Shown one piece after another: positions 1 through 12,017 of a stretch of DNA of 64,000 nt. The translations under genes were made by a program, and so were the position numbers. Positions within the stretch are counted from its first letter, which is position 1; every line of letters begins with the position of its first letter. The notes beneath the pieces were generated by a model that worked only from the letters and a program-made list of their open reading frames with translations, searched no databases and was not told where the DNA came from. This DNA is from Silene latifolia (taxonomy: Eukaryota > Streptophyta > Magnoliopsida > Caryophyllales > Caryophyllaceae), in NCBI RefSeq assembly GCF_048544455.1, contig NC_133528.1, forward strand, positions 51,884,293 to 51,948,292, given 5' to 3'.

Positions 1-486
1 ACATGAAATGACCAAGAAAAAATCTACTTGGCCCCCTATTACGGATGACCGTGAGAAAGAAACCAAAGTCACCCAAAATCTGCCTTAGTCTCAAGAGACA
101 GTCGATAGTCAAAAGAATCGACTCTTAGGATCACCATGGAGGTCCTATCCACGACCTGGCATCGAATGTTATAAAACATTTAGGACTCCACGTCGCTGTC
201 ACAATTGTGTCCTACGAGATATCCGTATAACTCGCCTCTGTGATTGGTCAGTCAACCTTTTGACTTATGGCTCGTTGAACCCACCATCAACCAACGTCAC
301 AAAATAATTGCCAGAGTTATCAGCTCATGTGGGCAATTAAGGACCAAAATATAATGTTTGTTCAGTTCACTTTGTGGTGTTCAAAAATTGTCGTACAATT
401 CCACATGAAAAACAAGATATATAAATATCAAAATGATGATGTCGTATAGAGTACACAAGAAAATTAATCTAATCCATAAAAGAGTA
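1..486 (-). other. Element B 3' noncoding region
   Basis: No gene. This lies between the RNase H stop and the 3' LTR, which the window does not reach: neither the LTR sequence at 6414-7471 nor a polypurine tract is seen here. Confidence 0.6.
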
Positions 487-1051
487 CTACAACTCAGGAA
501 CACGTTTAATTCCCATGGAATTAACATGCCCTTCATGCTTATCTTGTCGTAATGGTTTAGTAAGAGGATCTGCTATATTATCATCTGTAGCAATCTTTTC
601 TATCACTACTTCCTTTTGCTCCACGTAATCTCGGATTAGATGAGCTTTCCGTTGTACATGTCTAGACTTGTTGCTAGACTTAGGCTCCTTAGCTTGGAAG
701 ATGGCACCTCTATTGTCGCAATAGATGGTGATCGGGTCATTCGAACTAGGCACTACAGATAGTCTTTGTAAGAATTGACGCATCCATATCGCTTCCTTTC
801 CGCCTTCGGACGCGGCATAGTACTCGGACTCGTCGTAGAATCTGCTTTGTAACACTTTGTTTGGAACTCTTCCGGTGATCGCAAAGCACCATTAAGAGTA
901 AAACGAATCCAGACTGAGATTTCGAGTCATCTCGATCCGTTTGGAAGCTAGCATCTGCGTAACCGGTTGCGCATAGCTTTTGTTCGCCTCCATAAGTCAA
1001 TGCCCAAGCTTTAGTCCTCCGTAGGTACTTAAGAATGTTCTTGACAGCCAT
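487..1051 (-). pseudogene. copia RNase H fragment (element B)
   Basis: This is the C-terminal part of the copia polyprotein, which removes RNA from RNA:DNA hybrids during reverse transcription. Two overlapping frames carry it. The first (746-1051) has the family signature GYADASFQTDRDDSKSQSG. After a frameshift near 860-880, the second (487-855) has ESEYYAASEGGKEAIWMRQF, IYCDNRGAI, the RKAHLIRDYV block and DNIADPLTKPL, all hallmarks of the copia C-terminus. The stop at 487 is the natural end of the polyprotein. It follows the reverse transcriptase fragment and is inactive because of the frameshift. Confidence 0.85.
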
Positions 1052-1061
1052 CCAATGTGAT

Positions 1062-2114
1062 TCACCCGGATCTTTGTTGGAATCGACTTGTCATACTCAA
1101 TGCATATGCCACGTCCGGACGTGTGCATATCATGGCATACATGATTGATCCTATAGCCGAGGCATAAGGAATCCGTGTCATGCGCTCTTTCTCTTCCGGT
1201 GTCTCTGGTGCCTGAGACTTGCTCAAATGCACCCCTGGAGCCATAGGAAGAAACCCCTTTTAGGAGTTAGTCATGCTGAATCTCTCTAGTATCTTGTCTA
1301 TGTAAGACTCCTGACTGAGAGATAACATCCGACGTGATCTATCTCGATAGATACGGATGCCCAAAATTCTTTGTGCCTCACCCAGATCTTTCATCTGGAA
1401 ATGGTTCTTCAACCATACTTTTACCGAAGTTAAGAGAGGTATGTCATTCCCAATCAGGAGTATGTCATCGACATACAATATTAGGAAGACAATCTTGCTC
1501 CCACTCGACTTGATATAGAGACATGGTTCCTCGACCGATCGAGTAAATCCATTTTCTTTTATCACTTGGTCGAAACGATGATTCCAACTCCTAGAAGCTT
1601 GCTTAAGTCCATAAATGGAACGCTTAAGCTTGCACACTTTCTTAGGATGTTCAGGATCGATGAAACCTTCGGGTTGTACCATGTACAACTCTTCCTCCAA
1701 ATAACCGTTTAAGAAGGCGGTTTTTACATCCATCTGCCAAATTTCATAGTCATGAAAAGCGGCAATCGCTAAGATAATCCGAATGGAACGCAGCATGACT
1801 ACGGGTGCAAAAATTTCATCGTAGTGCGGACACGGCACTTGGGTGAAACCTTTAGCAACTAGTCGTGCTTTATAGATATCTTGTTGACCTTCCACAGAAT
1901 GCTTTATCTTGTAAAGCCATTTGCATTGAAGGGGACGAACCTTAGCAGGTAAGTCAACAAGATCCCATACGTTGTTCTCATACATGGAGTCCATCTCGGA
2001 TTGCATGGCCTCAAGCCATAGCTTTGAGTCAGAACTGGTCATGGCACCTTTATAGGTTGCGGGTTCACTACTCGTTAAGAGTAGAATGTCATCTATGTCA
2101 TGTTCCTCGACCAT
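1062..2114 (-). pseudogene. copia reverse transcriptase (element B)
   Basis: RNA-dependent DNA polymerase domain (RVT_2 type). Visible blocks in order are LVAKGFTQ, the first catalytic aspartate in QMDVKTAFLNG, YGLKQASRSWNHRFD and the YVDD box in LYVDDILLIGND. The active-site residues survive. The frame stops at 1260 and continues in the same frame from 1244 to 1062 with KGFLPMAP and TRIPYASAIGSIMYAMICTR, so the stop looks like one nonsense change (probably a lysine codon to TAG). It is out of frame with the integrase upstream and the RNase H downstream. About 350 residues remain, roughly the full domain. Confidence 0.9.
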
Positions 2115-2784
2115 ACCAATGTATCTGTCCGGAGGAATAGAGACTCTTCCCGACCTCCTAGGTTCCTCGGGAATATTAACGCAGTAGGGATTGAAGGAAC
2201 TGGTTCCTCCAATGGTTGCTCGGTATTTGGTTCTGGAATCTCCGACAGCTCGAAGGTTCTATCACTCTTTGCATTCTCGAGAAACTCCTTCTCTAAGAAT
2301 GTCGCACTAGCCGCAACAAATACACGTTGTTCGGTTGGCGTATAAAAGTAATGACCAAGTGTTCCTTTAGGATAACCTATAAAGTATGTCTTGACCGATC
2401 GCGGGTCGAGCTTATCCTCGTGTCTCCACTTGACATAAGCCTCGCAGCCCCAAACCCGTATAAAGGACAAGTTAGGGACCGTTCCCTTCCATAGTTCATA
2501 TGGAGTCTTGTCAACAGCTTTAGACGGACTTCGGTTAAGTATTAGAGCGGTGACAGGGAAAGAGCATAACCTCACAATGAGCCAGGCAACACGGTGTGAC
2601 TCATCATGGATCGAACCATATCAAGTAGTGTTCGATTTCTCCGTTCGGACACACCATTCAACTGAGGTGTTCCAGGTGGAGTTAACTGCAAGGCAATCCC
2701 ACAGTCTTTAAGGTGTTGATCAAACTCGTGAGAAAGATACTCGCCACCACGGTCTGATCGCAGTGTTTTAATCTTTCTACCCAA
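2093..2784 (-). pseudogene. copia integrase core and C-terminal fragments (element B)
   Basis: The integrase that would join element DNA to the host chromosome. Positions 2572-2784 hold the second catalytic aspartate in LRSDRGGEYLS and the catalytic glutamate in NGVSERRNRTLLDMVRSMM. After a frameshift, 2093-2575 holds the copia C-terminal region with ALILNRSPSKAVDKTPYELW, FIRVWGCEAYV and YFIGYPKGTLGHYFY. A further frameshift separates it from the reverse transcriptase. The first catalytic aspartate lies in the preceding fragment (2790-4139). Confidence 0.88.
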
Positions 2785-2789
2785 AGAGG

Positions 2790-4139
2790 TTACGTACCCG
2801 ATTCCCGGTATTCCTTGAATTTCTCAAAGGATTCACTCTTGTGCTTCATTAAGTAGACATAGCCATATCTACTTAAATCATCCGTGAAAGTGATGAAATA
2901 CCTATAGCCTTCTCGTGCGGTGATTGACATGGGTCCACACACATCCGTATGTATGAGTCCTAATAGGTCAGCAGCGCGCATTCCAACACCTTTGAAGGAA
3001 ATTCGAGTCATCTTACCGATGAGACATGATTCACACGTGCCAAATGATTGAAAATCAAAGGCCGAGATAGCTCCATTCTTTATGAGCTGTTTTACGCGTT
3101 TCTCATTAATGTGTCCCATATGGCAGTGCCATAGATACGTTTGATCTTTGTCACCAACCTTTAACTTTTTATTCATTACGTGTAATATTTCGGTGGTCTG
3201 ATCTAAAACATAAATTCCGTTCATGGAGACTGCCTTGCCATAAATCATATCGTGTAATGAGAAAATGCAAGTATTATTCTCTATTACAAATGAAAAACCA
3301 AGTTTGTCAAGTGCAGAAACTGAAATAATGTTTTTAGAAAGACTGGGTACATAATAGAAGTTATATAAGAATAACCCGAATCCGATAAGAAGCTGGATCA
3401 CGTATGTTCCCCTTGAGACAGCAGCCACTCGTGCTCCATTCCCAACACGCAGGTCCACCTCACCCTTTACGAGGGGTTCGATGTTTCGGAGCCCCTGCAC
3501 ATGATTACACAGATGAGAACCACAACCAGTATCTAGTACCCAAGTTCCGTAACTTGCGTGGTTAATCTCAATCATATGAATAAAAGTAGAAGAGGAAGAA
3601 GACATACCAACAGGTTTAACGCGACCTGCTTTTATGTCCTCATGGTAAACAGGACATGTACACCTCCAATGCCCAGTCTTGTGGTAATGATGGCATTCCA
3701 TGTTATCGGTCTTGCTCTTTGTCGTGCCTGATGAGTTGCTCGACTCACCAGGCCCACTCTCACCTGATCCCGACTTCTTAAACTTCGGTTTACCTACCGC
3801 TAGGTCTGCTTGAGCTTTGCCCTTACCCTTGCCCTTGTTTGACACAACGAGAACATCCTGTTTCAAGCTCCCACTGAACTTCATGTCCTTCTCGGTCTGT
3901 ACGAGAAGGGAGTGTAGTTCATGAGGACTTTTCTTCAAATCATTCATATAGTAATTCGCTCTAAAGAGCGCAAAACCATCGTGGAGTGAATGAAGCATGC
4001 GGTCAATCACGATGTTCTCGCTGATTTTACAATCAAGCGCCTCCAGTCTCTCGACATTCTCAATCATCTTTGAGAATGTGTGGGCTAACCGGTTGGCTTT
4101 CTCGGAGTCTCGCATCAAAGAAGCGAGTGGTATGCTCAT
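2790..4139 (-). pseudogene. copia gag C-terminus, zinc knuckle, protease and integrase N-terminus (element B)
   Basis: The longest open piece of the B polyprotein, 449 codons. In order it holds the gag helical region (LHSLHDGFALFRANYYMN), a lysine/glycine-rich linker, a zinc knuckle, the aspartic protease motif VLDTGCGSHLC, the GAG-pre-integrase zinc domain (LWHCHMGHINEKR, then CESCLIGK) and the first integrase aspartates (HTDVCGP, FTDDLSRYGY). The knuckle reads CHHYHKTGHWRCTC, so the second metal cysteine has become tyrosine. The true gag start lies upstream in another frame, so the apparent start at 4139 is only the edge of an open frame. Confidence 0.88.
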
Positions 4140-4530
4140 AGGTCACGATTCTCGGTGCTTTCGAGAATTCCTTAGTGAGCGTGGTGAAAATCTTGTTTGC
4201 ACCTTGGGCTATGAAGCGTTTTTGCAAATTGGATTCCATTGCAAAAATGAGTACGTTTTTAATCGCACCCGCTTCCATGACGAAATCGTTATACTTGGCG
4301 ATCTCGTTAGCTCCAGCCGTGGGGCCTGGGTTTGACGGGATGGGCTCAGTCAGAAATTTGAGCTTCCCGTCACCGCGGCAAAGCATTCCGTAATGCCGCC
4401 TCCCGGTCCGCGAAGTTTGATCCATCATTCTTGATCGAGTTGATCGATTCATCCGATTCATGAAGATCCGAAGCCAGGACTCACGGTCCAATGTGGCACT
4501 TGGCATTGGGTCGTCAAGCACGGCCACCAT
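4060..4530 (-). pseudogene. copia gag N-terminus (element B)
   Basis: The first methionine after the long 5' UTR begins a 156-residue frame (MVAVLDDPMPSATLDRESWL) that should run into the capsid-like gag domain. It includes MESNLQKRFIAQGANKIFTTL and ends in missense after a frameshift near 4090-4140, where the preceding entry takes over. Gag forms the cytoplasmic particle in which reverse transcription occurs. Assignment rests on position between the primer-binding site and the zinc knuckle and on continuity across the frameshift, not on a strong motif. Confidence 0.7.
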
Positions 4531-6399
4531 TTTGTTATTAGCAGTTTAAGTGATCGTGATCTATCTTTGAAAAAGAAAGGAAAAACAAAACGAAATAAGC
4601 AACTCATCGAGGTGATTTAAGTCTATTAAAAATTCATTTTAATCGTGTAGACTCATTGCACTTGCATAATTGATCTCCCTCAAGAATAATACAAGTGATC
4701 CCAAGACTCAATTTCCGTAAATTGATAAGCCAACTGTTTAGCTAGTTCTATCGTTAGAACTCTTGGTCGATAGATTTCTGTAAATCCTATCTATAGTCCA
4801 CCATAATCACAGGATCGTACGAGTGATCATAGTGTTGAGATAAAATAGGTCAATCAGTTCCAACTTACCCGTCGTAGAAGGGGTCATATTATGCCTACCG
4901 ACGAAGAAGGGATTCATTGGAGTTTGACCTATAAAGACTGTTCTCAATTTTTGTTTATACGAGGAAGATCCCATCAACTTAGTTTTAATTCATTTTAAGT
5001 GAACGAATAACTAGCATTACGTGAATGAATTAACTTAGGTGATGGCTTAAATAAAAACATGTGATATCTGTATATCAAAGAAAACTAACGCGTGACCTCT
5101 ATATGAGTCAGTTTTCATGCAATTATTAGGTGGTTTGGTTTTTAGGCGGAATATGATGCAATCTATCGTTACGATAAAATAAATAAAAGAATGCAAAACG
5201 TAAATAAAAATTCCTAGTGTGACCTATCCTAGTAAAAAGAACATAATACAACTTTGGAATCCACCGTTGGACCCGAGAAGCTTGTCTTGATGTTCCATCT
5301 TTGTCCAAGCAGCGGGAGTGAGCATCCGGTCTCCATCTTTGGCCTTCTCAAAATTACAATTAAAATTTACAAAATATAAACCTATTTACATTCTAAATAA
5401 AACTGCAATTACAAGGAAAAAACCAAAACGGAGATACAAGATCTCAAAATACAACCAAGACCGTGTTCCATCATTACGGTAACACGTTCTACTAAGGCCA
5501 CACTAAGTTACAACCGTTTGTAAAAATAAATACGTAATTAAAAGCATTCAAGGCATTCAAAATAACGATTAATAAAATGCATCAACTAAAATTAAAATTT
5601 GTTCGTGACATAATTCAGTAATTATGTTAAATTTATCCAAACCACCTTTTAACGATTAAAATTATGTGACAAAACCGCTTCTATCAACTTAATTTTAATC
5701 CGTGACAATCCGTTACTTTAAATTCGCTTTAAAATAACTATATGGTACGTGAGTGAACCGTTTCACTATCAAGCGAGTGTACTATATCCGTATAAAGTAC
5801 AAATTATGGCCAAAAGAAAATTTAAAACAAAAGAAATAAATTTTACACGCTGCCAGAACAAAAATTCCTCGATCGAGAAAGAAAAGGGCTCGATCAACTG
5901 AGGCTGCCATTCGATCGAGAGGATTGCCAAACAGGAAGTGCTCAATCGACTAAACTAGGGGTCGATCGAGGACTTATATTAGCAAACCTGTTCGATCGAG
6001 CACGAGGACTTCTCGATCGAACAGATGGGGTTTTAAAACAGGTCGATCGAGTATAACATGTACTCGATCGAGCAAAAACAAGTCAGAAAAGCTCTCGATA
6101 GATTAGAAATCCACTCGATCGAGACCAAAACAGTTCTGAAAATTAAAAACCCTCATGAAAAGATTTGACAAAGCAAAATCAATGGTAATTTTGACCTAAT
6201 TTGTATAAAATTAAATCAACAATTGACAAAACATTAACATATTGCTATAATGATCGTGTAAAAAAACAATATGCAAAAACCAAATCGAAAACAAACACAA
6301 AACAGCCGTGAAACACATGAGGCCGCACGGTTTTCGAGACAATAAAAATCGTTTCAAAACGTTTTTATGAAAATCACAATGAAAAATATACGTGGCCTC
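4531..6399 (-). other. Element B 5' untranslated leader
   Basis: About 1.87 kb between the primer-binding site and gag with no convincing coding frame. It is AT-rich apart from a cluster of TCGATCGAG motifs (5868-6123, separate entry). The leader is long for a copia element. Confidence 0.6.
5868..6123. repeat. Cluster of palindromic CTCGATCGAG motifs in B leader
   Basis: Roughly ten exact or near-exact copies of the palindrome CTCGATCGAG, spaced about 20-40 bases apart. Examples are at 5868-5877 and near 5993, 6012, 6042 and 6114. The same motif clusters recur in elements D and F. Confidence 0.85.
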
Positions 6400-6411
6400 G
6401 CTCTGATACCA
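6400..6411 (-). other. Primer-binding site of element B (initiator tRNA-Met)
   Basis: The minus strand reads TGGTATCAGAGC, matching the 3' end of plant initiator tRNA-Met, two bases inside the LTR end. It fixes element orientation and the inner LTR boundary. Confidence 0.9.
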
Positions 6412-6413
6412 CT

Positions 6414-7471
6414 TGTAGGGAAATATCCGTAAAACTCCCTTAAATTTTAGGACTATAACGTAGATTTAGCATGTGATTATTGTCATAAAACTAAAATACA
6501 AGAGAAACGATAAAGGTAAAGAATCAACCTCGGGTCCTAGTGCAATTCGGCAAAATGAACAGAAATCAACGTAGATTTCCTCCTAATTGTTGCACCCAAG
6601 ACCGTCTGAGACTATGCCCCTTGTGCTAGAAAGTATTCTCTAATTGCCTTGCAATATTGAGAGAATTTTGTGTGAGTTTTTCTAGATGTGAGATCTAGGT
6701 TTTTCAGAGAAAAATGCTCTCAAAAACCCTAGTTTTTTCTCAAATGAAATGCTTAGGTCAAAAGGAGAGAGAGCCTCTCCTTTTGTTTGCCTCGGTCCGC
6801 GGGTCTCAAGAGGAGGGAGTGAGCTTTCCACTTTCTCCTCATTTAACTCGTGATCCGACTCGTAATTGCTAAAATGTATATGACGGGATTTTATCATAAA
6901 TCGTCATCGGTTATCGGTTATTAAAATATCGTCTAGTAACATGAATTAGTCGATATAATAATACATGTCCGATAATGACAATATTGTATAATTAATTTAT
7001 TCAATATACATTAATAAAATATAATCGTTTATATTTAATTTACGAATTAACTGTTTAATTCGCCTTAGCCATTATTATTTAATCCGTATTAAATAAAATA
7101 TCTCAACATCGCGTTTGACTAATTATTAGTCAATAACTCCGACTAACTGCTTAGTCATATTAGGCATCAACATGACTGTATTTTCATACCGTCACATCTC
7201 TCAAACGTATCCTATAGGTGTGACTTTTAGGGACCAGTTGATCACCGCTATCTGTATGACAATAACGTCAAAATTATCTAGCAAGCCAACCGTTATTCAT
7301 AAACGTGGACCAACTGATAATAATACAAAAGTATACCCTTTGATCCTTTTAGAGATTTAAATGTTATTGCACTAACTGTAGAGGACACCAGCCCCAACAA
7401 GCTCCCACTTGTCCGTACAAGTGTATGTGTAATAACGTTATCCGCACTAACTGGAGGACACAGCTCCAACA
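6414..7471 (-). repeat. 5' LTR of element B
   Basis: The plus strand starts TGTAGGGAAATATCC beside the primer-binding site and ends CTCCAACA at 7471, giving TG...CA ends and 1058 bp. A shorter end at 7399 (CCCCAACA) is possible, because residues 7369-7399 are repeated imperfectly at 7444-7471 with a polypurine-like stretch between them (7400-7411). No palindrome cluster was seen here, unlike the D and F LTRs. Short open frames inside it are not genes. Confidence 0.75.
7400..7411 (-). other. Polypurine-tract-like sequence inside the B LTR
   Basis: The minus strand reads GACAAGTGGGAGC, then TTGTTGGGGC. This is the usual copia junction of polypurine tract and LTR start, yet it lies 72 bases inside the presumed outer end of the 5' LTR. 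Confidence 0.5.
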
Positions 7472-8837
7472 CCCCCATGACCCTCAATGCTCCCCATGGA
7501 TCTTGAGGCAGTCAAATAAGAGGAAAACTATGCTGACCCGTGATTCGAGCGTCCAGAGAGCAGCCTGAGCGTCCTGAAGAGCTCAAACCGAGCGTCTCGA
7601 GCATAGACCGAGCGTCTCATGCTCAGGCCGGGCGGTTCCGTATACAGTATGAACATCTAACGTAGGGAGGTTTCGAGGCTCCTTAAGGACTTGCAAGGCG
7701 TTAATCTTCTTCTTAGGGACTTAATCGTCATTTAAGCCCTTAGTTACCCTAATACTTGTACTTAGTATAAATACCCCATTGTGTTAGGGGATTAATCATC
7801 AACTTATTAACCAATTCCTAATCAAGTTCTAGTAGGTAAATTACATTGTAATCCTTAATTCAATCTTAATCAAATCTTAATCTTTCTTTAATCATTCAAG
7901 TGTTCTTAGATTTAGTTGGGTAATTTGGAGACTATTTGGGGTTTATTGAATAATTGACAACTCTTCATCATTCATCAAGTGTTCTTCTATTATTCTTTGC
8001 GTATTATTTGGATCATCCTTAAGTTGGTATAATCCCTTTTACCCTTTGCTTTATTATTGTTCATTACTTTACTCATTCACCATGTTTAACCTTGTTAGTA
8101 TGATTGTCACCCTTATTAGCATTTTTACCATGATCATGAGTGAGTAGTCTTCTAGCTAGGGTTAATGGGGGATTAAGGGAATTAATCATGGGTGTAGATC
8201 CATACTTAATTTAATGTGTTTTCATATGATTGCTTGCTTGTTGTAGTTCCAACTTAGGCACATGTTATGCTTGATGAAATGCTTGATTGAAAACCTAGCA
8301 TGAATCCCCTATCCATTCAACAAGACTTGTAAGATATAAAATAACTCAATCCTGGTTAGACCATGCATATAGTTGAATAGGAAGAAACTATATCAACTTG
8401 TAGGTGTTGTAAAGTCTTGACCGACTCGGCTCCGGGACCCAAATCTTCCTAGGAATTGTAAGACATAAACTAACTCGATTCCACTACAACAATGATTTGC
8501 TTGCATCTATGTAAAATTGTTTGTATGATCTTCACCATGATTCCCCTATGAACCCATGACACTCTAGTGCCTTAATCAATTGTTTACAAACTCTATTTGT
8601 TTACTTGCTTTGTTTTGCTTTTAATTCTTTACACTTCATTGTTAAGTAGTTTACATTGCAAACCTCAAACTCAACCCAAATTGTGACACCCTAAGACATA
8701 GCTTTTTACAACCGATAACTTAATCCAATACCCGTCCCTTGGGATTCGACCTTTACTTACCACTCTACTAAGAGTAGTTAGTTGAGTTTATAAATAGTGT
8801 TTGATAGGCAGAATAGACGACAATTCGACCCTCATCA
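7472..8837 (+). repeat. 5' LTR of element A (first part missing)
   Basis: Ends CTCATCA three bases before the primer-binding site. From about 7718 (GACTTAATCGTCATTTAAGCCC) it aligns with G's LTR through the TATA box and the conserved stretch TCGGCTCCGGGACCCAAA to the end. The part before 7718 is shorter than in G because B interrupts it. It carries several GAGCGTC motifs (7548-7625) where G has GACGCCCGTC. Confidence 0.8.
7766..7773 (+). promoter_or_regulatory. TATA box of element A LTR
   Basis: TATAAATA followed by CCCC, at the same place in the alignment as the TATA boxes of both G LTRs. Transcription would start a few tens of bases downstream. Confidence 0.7.
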
Positions 8838-8840
8838 AAA

Positions 8841-8858
8841 TGGCGCCATTGCCGGGGA
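8841..8858 (+). other. Primer-binding site of element A (tRNA-Asp type)
   Basis: TGGCGCCATTGCCGGGGA differs at one base from the complement of the plant tRNA-Asp 3' end (TGGCGCCGTTGCCGGGGA), the primer used by Athila-group elements. Confidence 0.88.
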
Positions 8859-8972
8859 CGGTGTTTAATTGAATTGTTATCATTTGTTGTTTTTAGTTGT
8901 GTCTTTCATAGCCTTGGGGAAGTCAAATATCTCAAGGTAGTTTTAATTGTTTTCTAGTTGTTTGATTTTTTC

Positions 8973-11900
8973 ATGTCTAGGAGATCACAAGGTGGAATTT
9001 TGCCTATTGATCCCGATAGTGAAAGAACCTTGACCAATATTAGAAGAGTTGTTAGAGGAACTTCGACAATTGTGGATATTGGATAACTTGTGGACATTGG
9101 TATCGTCCAATCGGATAGTGTTGAGTTTACCATCACCTTTGCAAGACAATGAGAGGAAAACCCAATTGCAAACCAACCAAAAAATTAACCTACAATGCCT
9201 AAGTTTTCATCTCATTCCGTACCAACCGAGGAGAACCTACCAAATGGTACTCCAACACCATCTCACTTAACCGGTAATTTCATTGCCAAATCCGCATTCA
9301 TACAATTAGTTGAGAGAAGTCAATTTGGAGGGATGCCTAGTGAGGATCCTCATTTACATATGGAGTTTTTGTGACTATTGTGATGCAATCTCTTAAACGG
9401 GGGTGACTCAAGACCAAATTCGATATTTCCTTTTTCCTTGATCGGAACCGCAAAGCAATGGTTAAAAAGCCTAGAAAAGGCTACTCTTGGTATTGATTCA
9501 TGGAAGAAGTTAGCACTTGCCTTCTACAAGAAGTTATATCCTCCGGAGAAGACCAACGTGTTAAGAGCCCAAATCACCGAGTTCAAGCAAAGAGATGAAG
9601 AGTCCTTATATGAGGCATGGGAAAGATTCAAAGATACATGTCGCTCTTGTCCTCATCATGGACTAAGTGAATGGTTTCTTGTTCAATAATTTTGGAATGG
9701 GTTGTATGAAGATGCAAGGAATGTGCTTATAAATGTGGGTTCTAATGGAAGATTCACCGAGGTTGATGACAACCAAACTTGGGCAAAGATAGAAGAGATG
9801 GTAGTTCATAACTCTCAATATAGTAGGCCAAGAAAAGCTACTAGGGGAGGGAGACATGAAGTTGACTCCGTCACACAATTGAGTGCCGATTTGGGTGCCC
9901 AACTAAGCTCCCATATTGACACATTGAACTTGAAATTTGAGAAGGCCCTAGCCAAGATGAATGAGGCTTCTCAATCATCAAAGCAACATGTCAATGCCTT
10001 GATGACAAGTTCCTCTATCCCAAATGGAGTGTGTGAGAATTGTAGAATCTTGTGACATGATCAACAAGAGTGTAGGGGTACAAGTGAGCAAGTGAATGCT
10101 TTCCAAGCATACAAAAATGGCACCCCTTACTCCAACTATTACAATGAAAATACCAAATTCCACCCAAACTTCTCATACAAAAGCCAAAATGTTCAAAATC
10201 CTCAACCCACATACACCCCACCTCCAATGAGAAACCCTACTCAAAGACCACACTTCAACCAAAACAAACCCTCTTACAATCATTCCAATGACCAAGCTTT
10301 TGATGTTCAAAAAGCGGTCCTCCAAATGCAAAAGAGCCAACAAGATTTATTTGCCCAAATGCAAAGAGATAGCCAAGCCAAAGACACTACCATCAACAAT
10401 ATCAATGCCAATGCTCACACCAAGATGTTGGAGACTCAATTGTCTCAATTGGCCTCTTCAAGTTCCCAAAGACAAAAAGGACAATTACCTGCTTAAGGTA
10501 ATCCTCTTAGAAGACATGAGACTATCAATGCCATCGACTTGAAAAGTGGTACAAGGTATGAGGAACCTAAGATGCCCATTGAAGAGGATGTTGTTGAAGA
10601 AAATGTCAAGCAAAGTGATGTGATTGAACCATTGAAAAGGAATCCTAAGGTGGTAGAGCCAACTACCAATGACTCATCAAAGAAGAGAAATGAAGAGAAG
10701 GCCAAAGAAGTTGAGAAAGAGGCTATTGTGATTAGACTTCCATTCCAAAGTCACCAAGCCAAGCCCAAGCTTGATGAGCAACTTGGAAAGTTCATGGAGA
10801 TTGTGAAGAACTTGGAGGTTTCTTTACCATTCACAGAACTAATAGACCATGTTCCGGCCCATGCAAAATACATGAAAGATATCCTTACCAAGAAGAAGTC
10901 CATAAGGAAGTTGGAAACCATTGCCTTCACAAATATTAGTAGTGAAATCCTTCAAGGGAATCCCCCACCTAAGCTCAAAGATCCGGGAAGCTTCTCCATT
11001 CCATGTACCATTGGTGACACCAAAATCAACAAAGCACTATGTGATCTAGGTACAAGTGTGAGTGTCATGACATATTCGGTATGTGAAAGGCTAGGAGTGG
11101 GAGAGTTCAAGTGCACTAACATGACCTTACAAATGGCGGACCGGACAATAAAGAAACCACTAGGGATATGGGAAGATATACCCGTGAGAGTTGTAAAGTT
11201 TTTCATACCGGTGGACTTTGTTATTGTTGACATGGAGGAAGATTCCAACATTCCAATCATTCTAGGAAGACCATTCCTACACATCGCCGGAGCGGTGATT
11301 GATGTAAAGCACGGGATGCTCACACTTGAAGTTGGCGATGAAACAATCATGTTTAATCTTGACAAGACTATGAGAGCTTCCAACTTGCTTGAGCCATGCT
11401 TTATGGTTGATCACTATAGCCGAGAAGGTGACAAGAAGAAGATGAAATCTCCATTCCAAGGACAAGTGAAAGATGGAAATCTCAAAGAGAAGGGCAAAGA
11501 AACACCGCCCAATTGGAAGGAAGATATTGATGATGTTGAAATGGCTCTATTCAGAGAGCATGAAAATTTTCACAACAAGAATGAGAGCTTTCAAAGCTCA
11601 CCCATGACAAGTACCATTGGAGGCCTCTTTGACCATAACAACCAAGAAGGAGAGTGCCTCTTGCTAACCCATGATCCACCCAACATAGGGAAATAAGCAA
11701 AGGAAGTATGTGGTCTATGGAATGACGAGTTTGAAGGACTTGTTAACCCTTACATTAGGAATGCTATGACCCTAGACCAAGGCTATGTATATCCTTGTCA
11801 TCCCTTTGACTCGGACTACTACATGCATGAAGACAACAATGTGCCAAGGTCTATGCTAGACCTCTATCATAATAATAAACAAGCATTTGACTACTTCTTC

Positions 11901-12017
11901 AAGGCGTTGAACAACATCAACAACGTCCTTGCTTTACCCCCTCGACACTTTTCAAGAAAAGGAGAGTTTGGTGGAGTCCCACCTAAACCACCATTTGTAA
12001 ATATTCTAACCTCTTAA
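8973..12017 (+). pseudogene. gag-protease polyprotein of element A, inactivated
   Basis: The start (MSRRSQGGILP) aligns with G's MSRWSQGDLLP. Recognisable parts are MPKFSSHSVPTEENLPN near 9195, the Athila-type gag core (AKQWLKSLEKATLGIDSWKK, then ESLYEAWERFK) near 9450-9650, a zinc knuckle (CENC...HDQQEC) near 10030, YCNP-rich spacer, and the aspartic protease (DLGTSVSVM near 11042, then PIILGRPFLHIAGAVIDV). The pieces are nearly all in one frame. In-frame stops sit at 9084, 9687, 10053, 10494 and 11694, with compensating shifts near 9365-9420. Most look like single changes such as CAA to TAA or GGA to TGA. Reading continues past G's natural end because a CGA codon stands where G has TGA. No reverse transcriptase follows. 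Confidence 0.88.

Larger units (their letters stand above)
1..7471 (-). mobile_element. Element B: decayed Ty1/copia retrotransposon (left LTR outside window)
   Basis: Read on the minus strand the order is LTR (6414-7471), initiator-Met primer-binding site (6400-6411), long 5' UTR, gag, zinc knuckle, protease, integrase, reverse transcriptase, RNase H and 3' noncoding DNA. Integrase before reverse transcriptase is the Ty1/copia order. The coding region has at least five frameshifts plus nonsense codons, so it cannot make its proteins. It lies in the 5' LTR of element A: the bases right of 7471 are the later part of an LTR whose first roughly 380 bases, judged against element G, are missing. 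The 3' LTR and target duplication must lie left of base 1. Confidence 0.9.

Noticed and set aside
6682-7487. Open frames in the B LTR
   Set aside because: Short, on both strands, with no family signature; LTR sequence explains the region.
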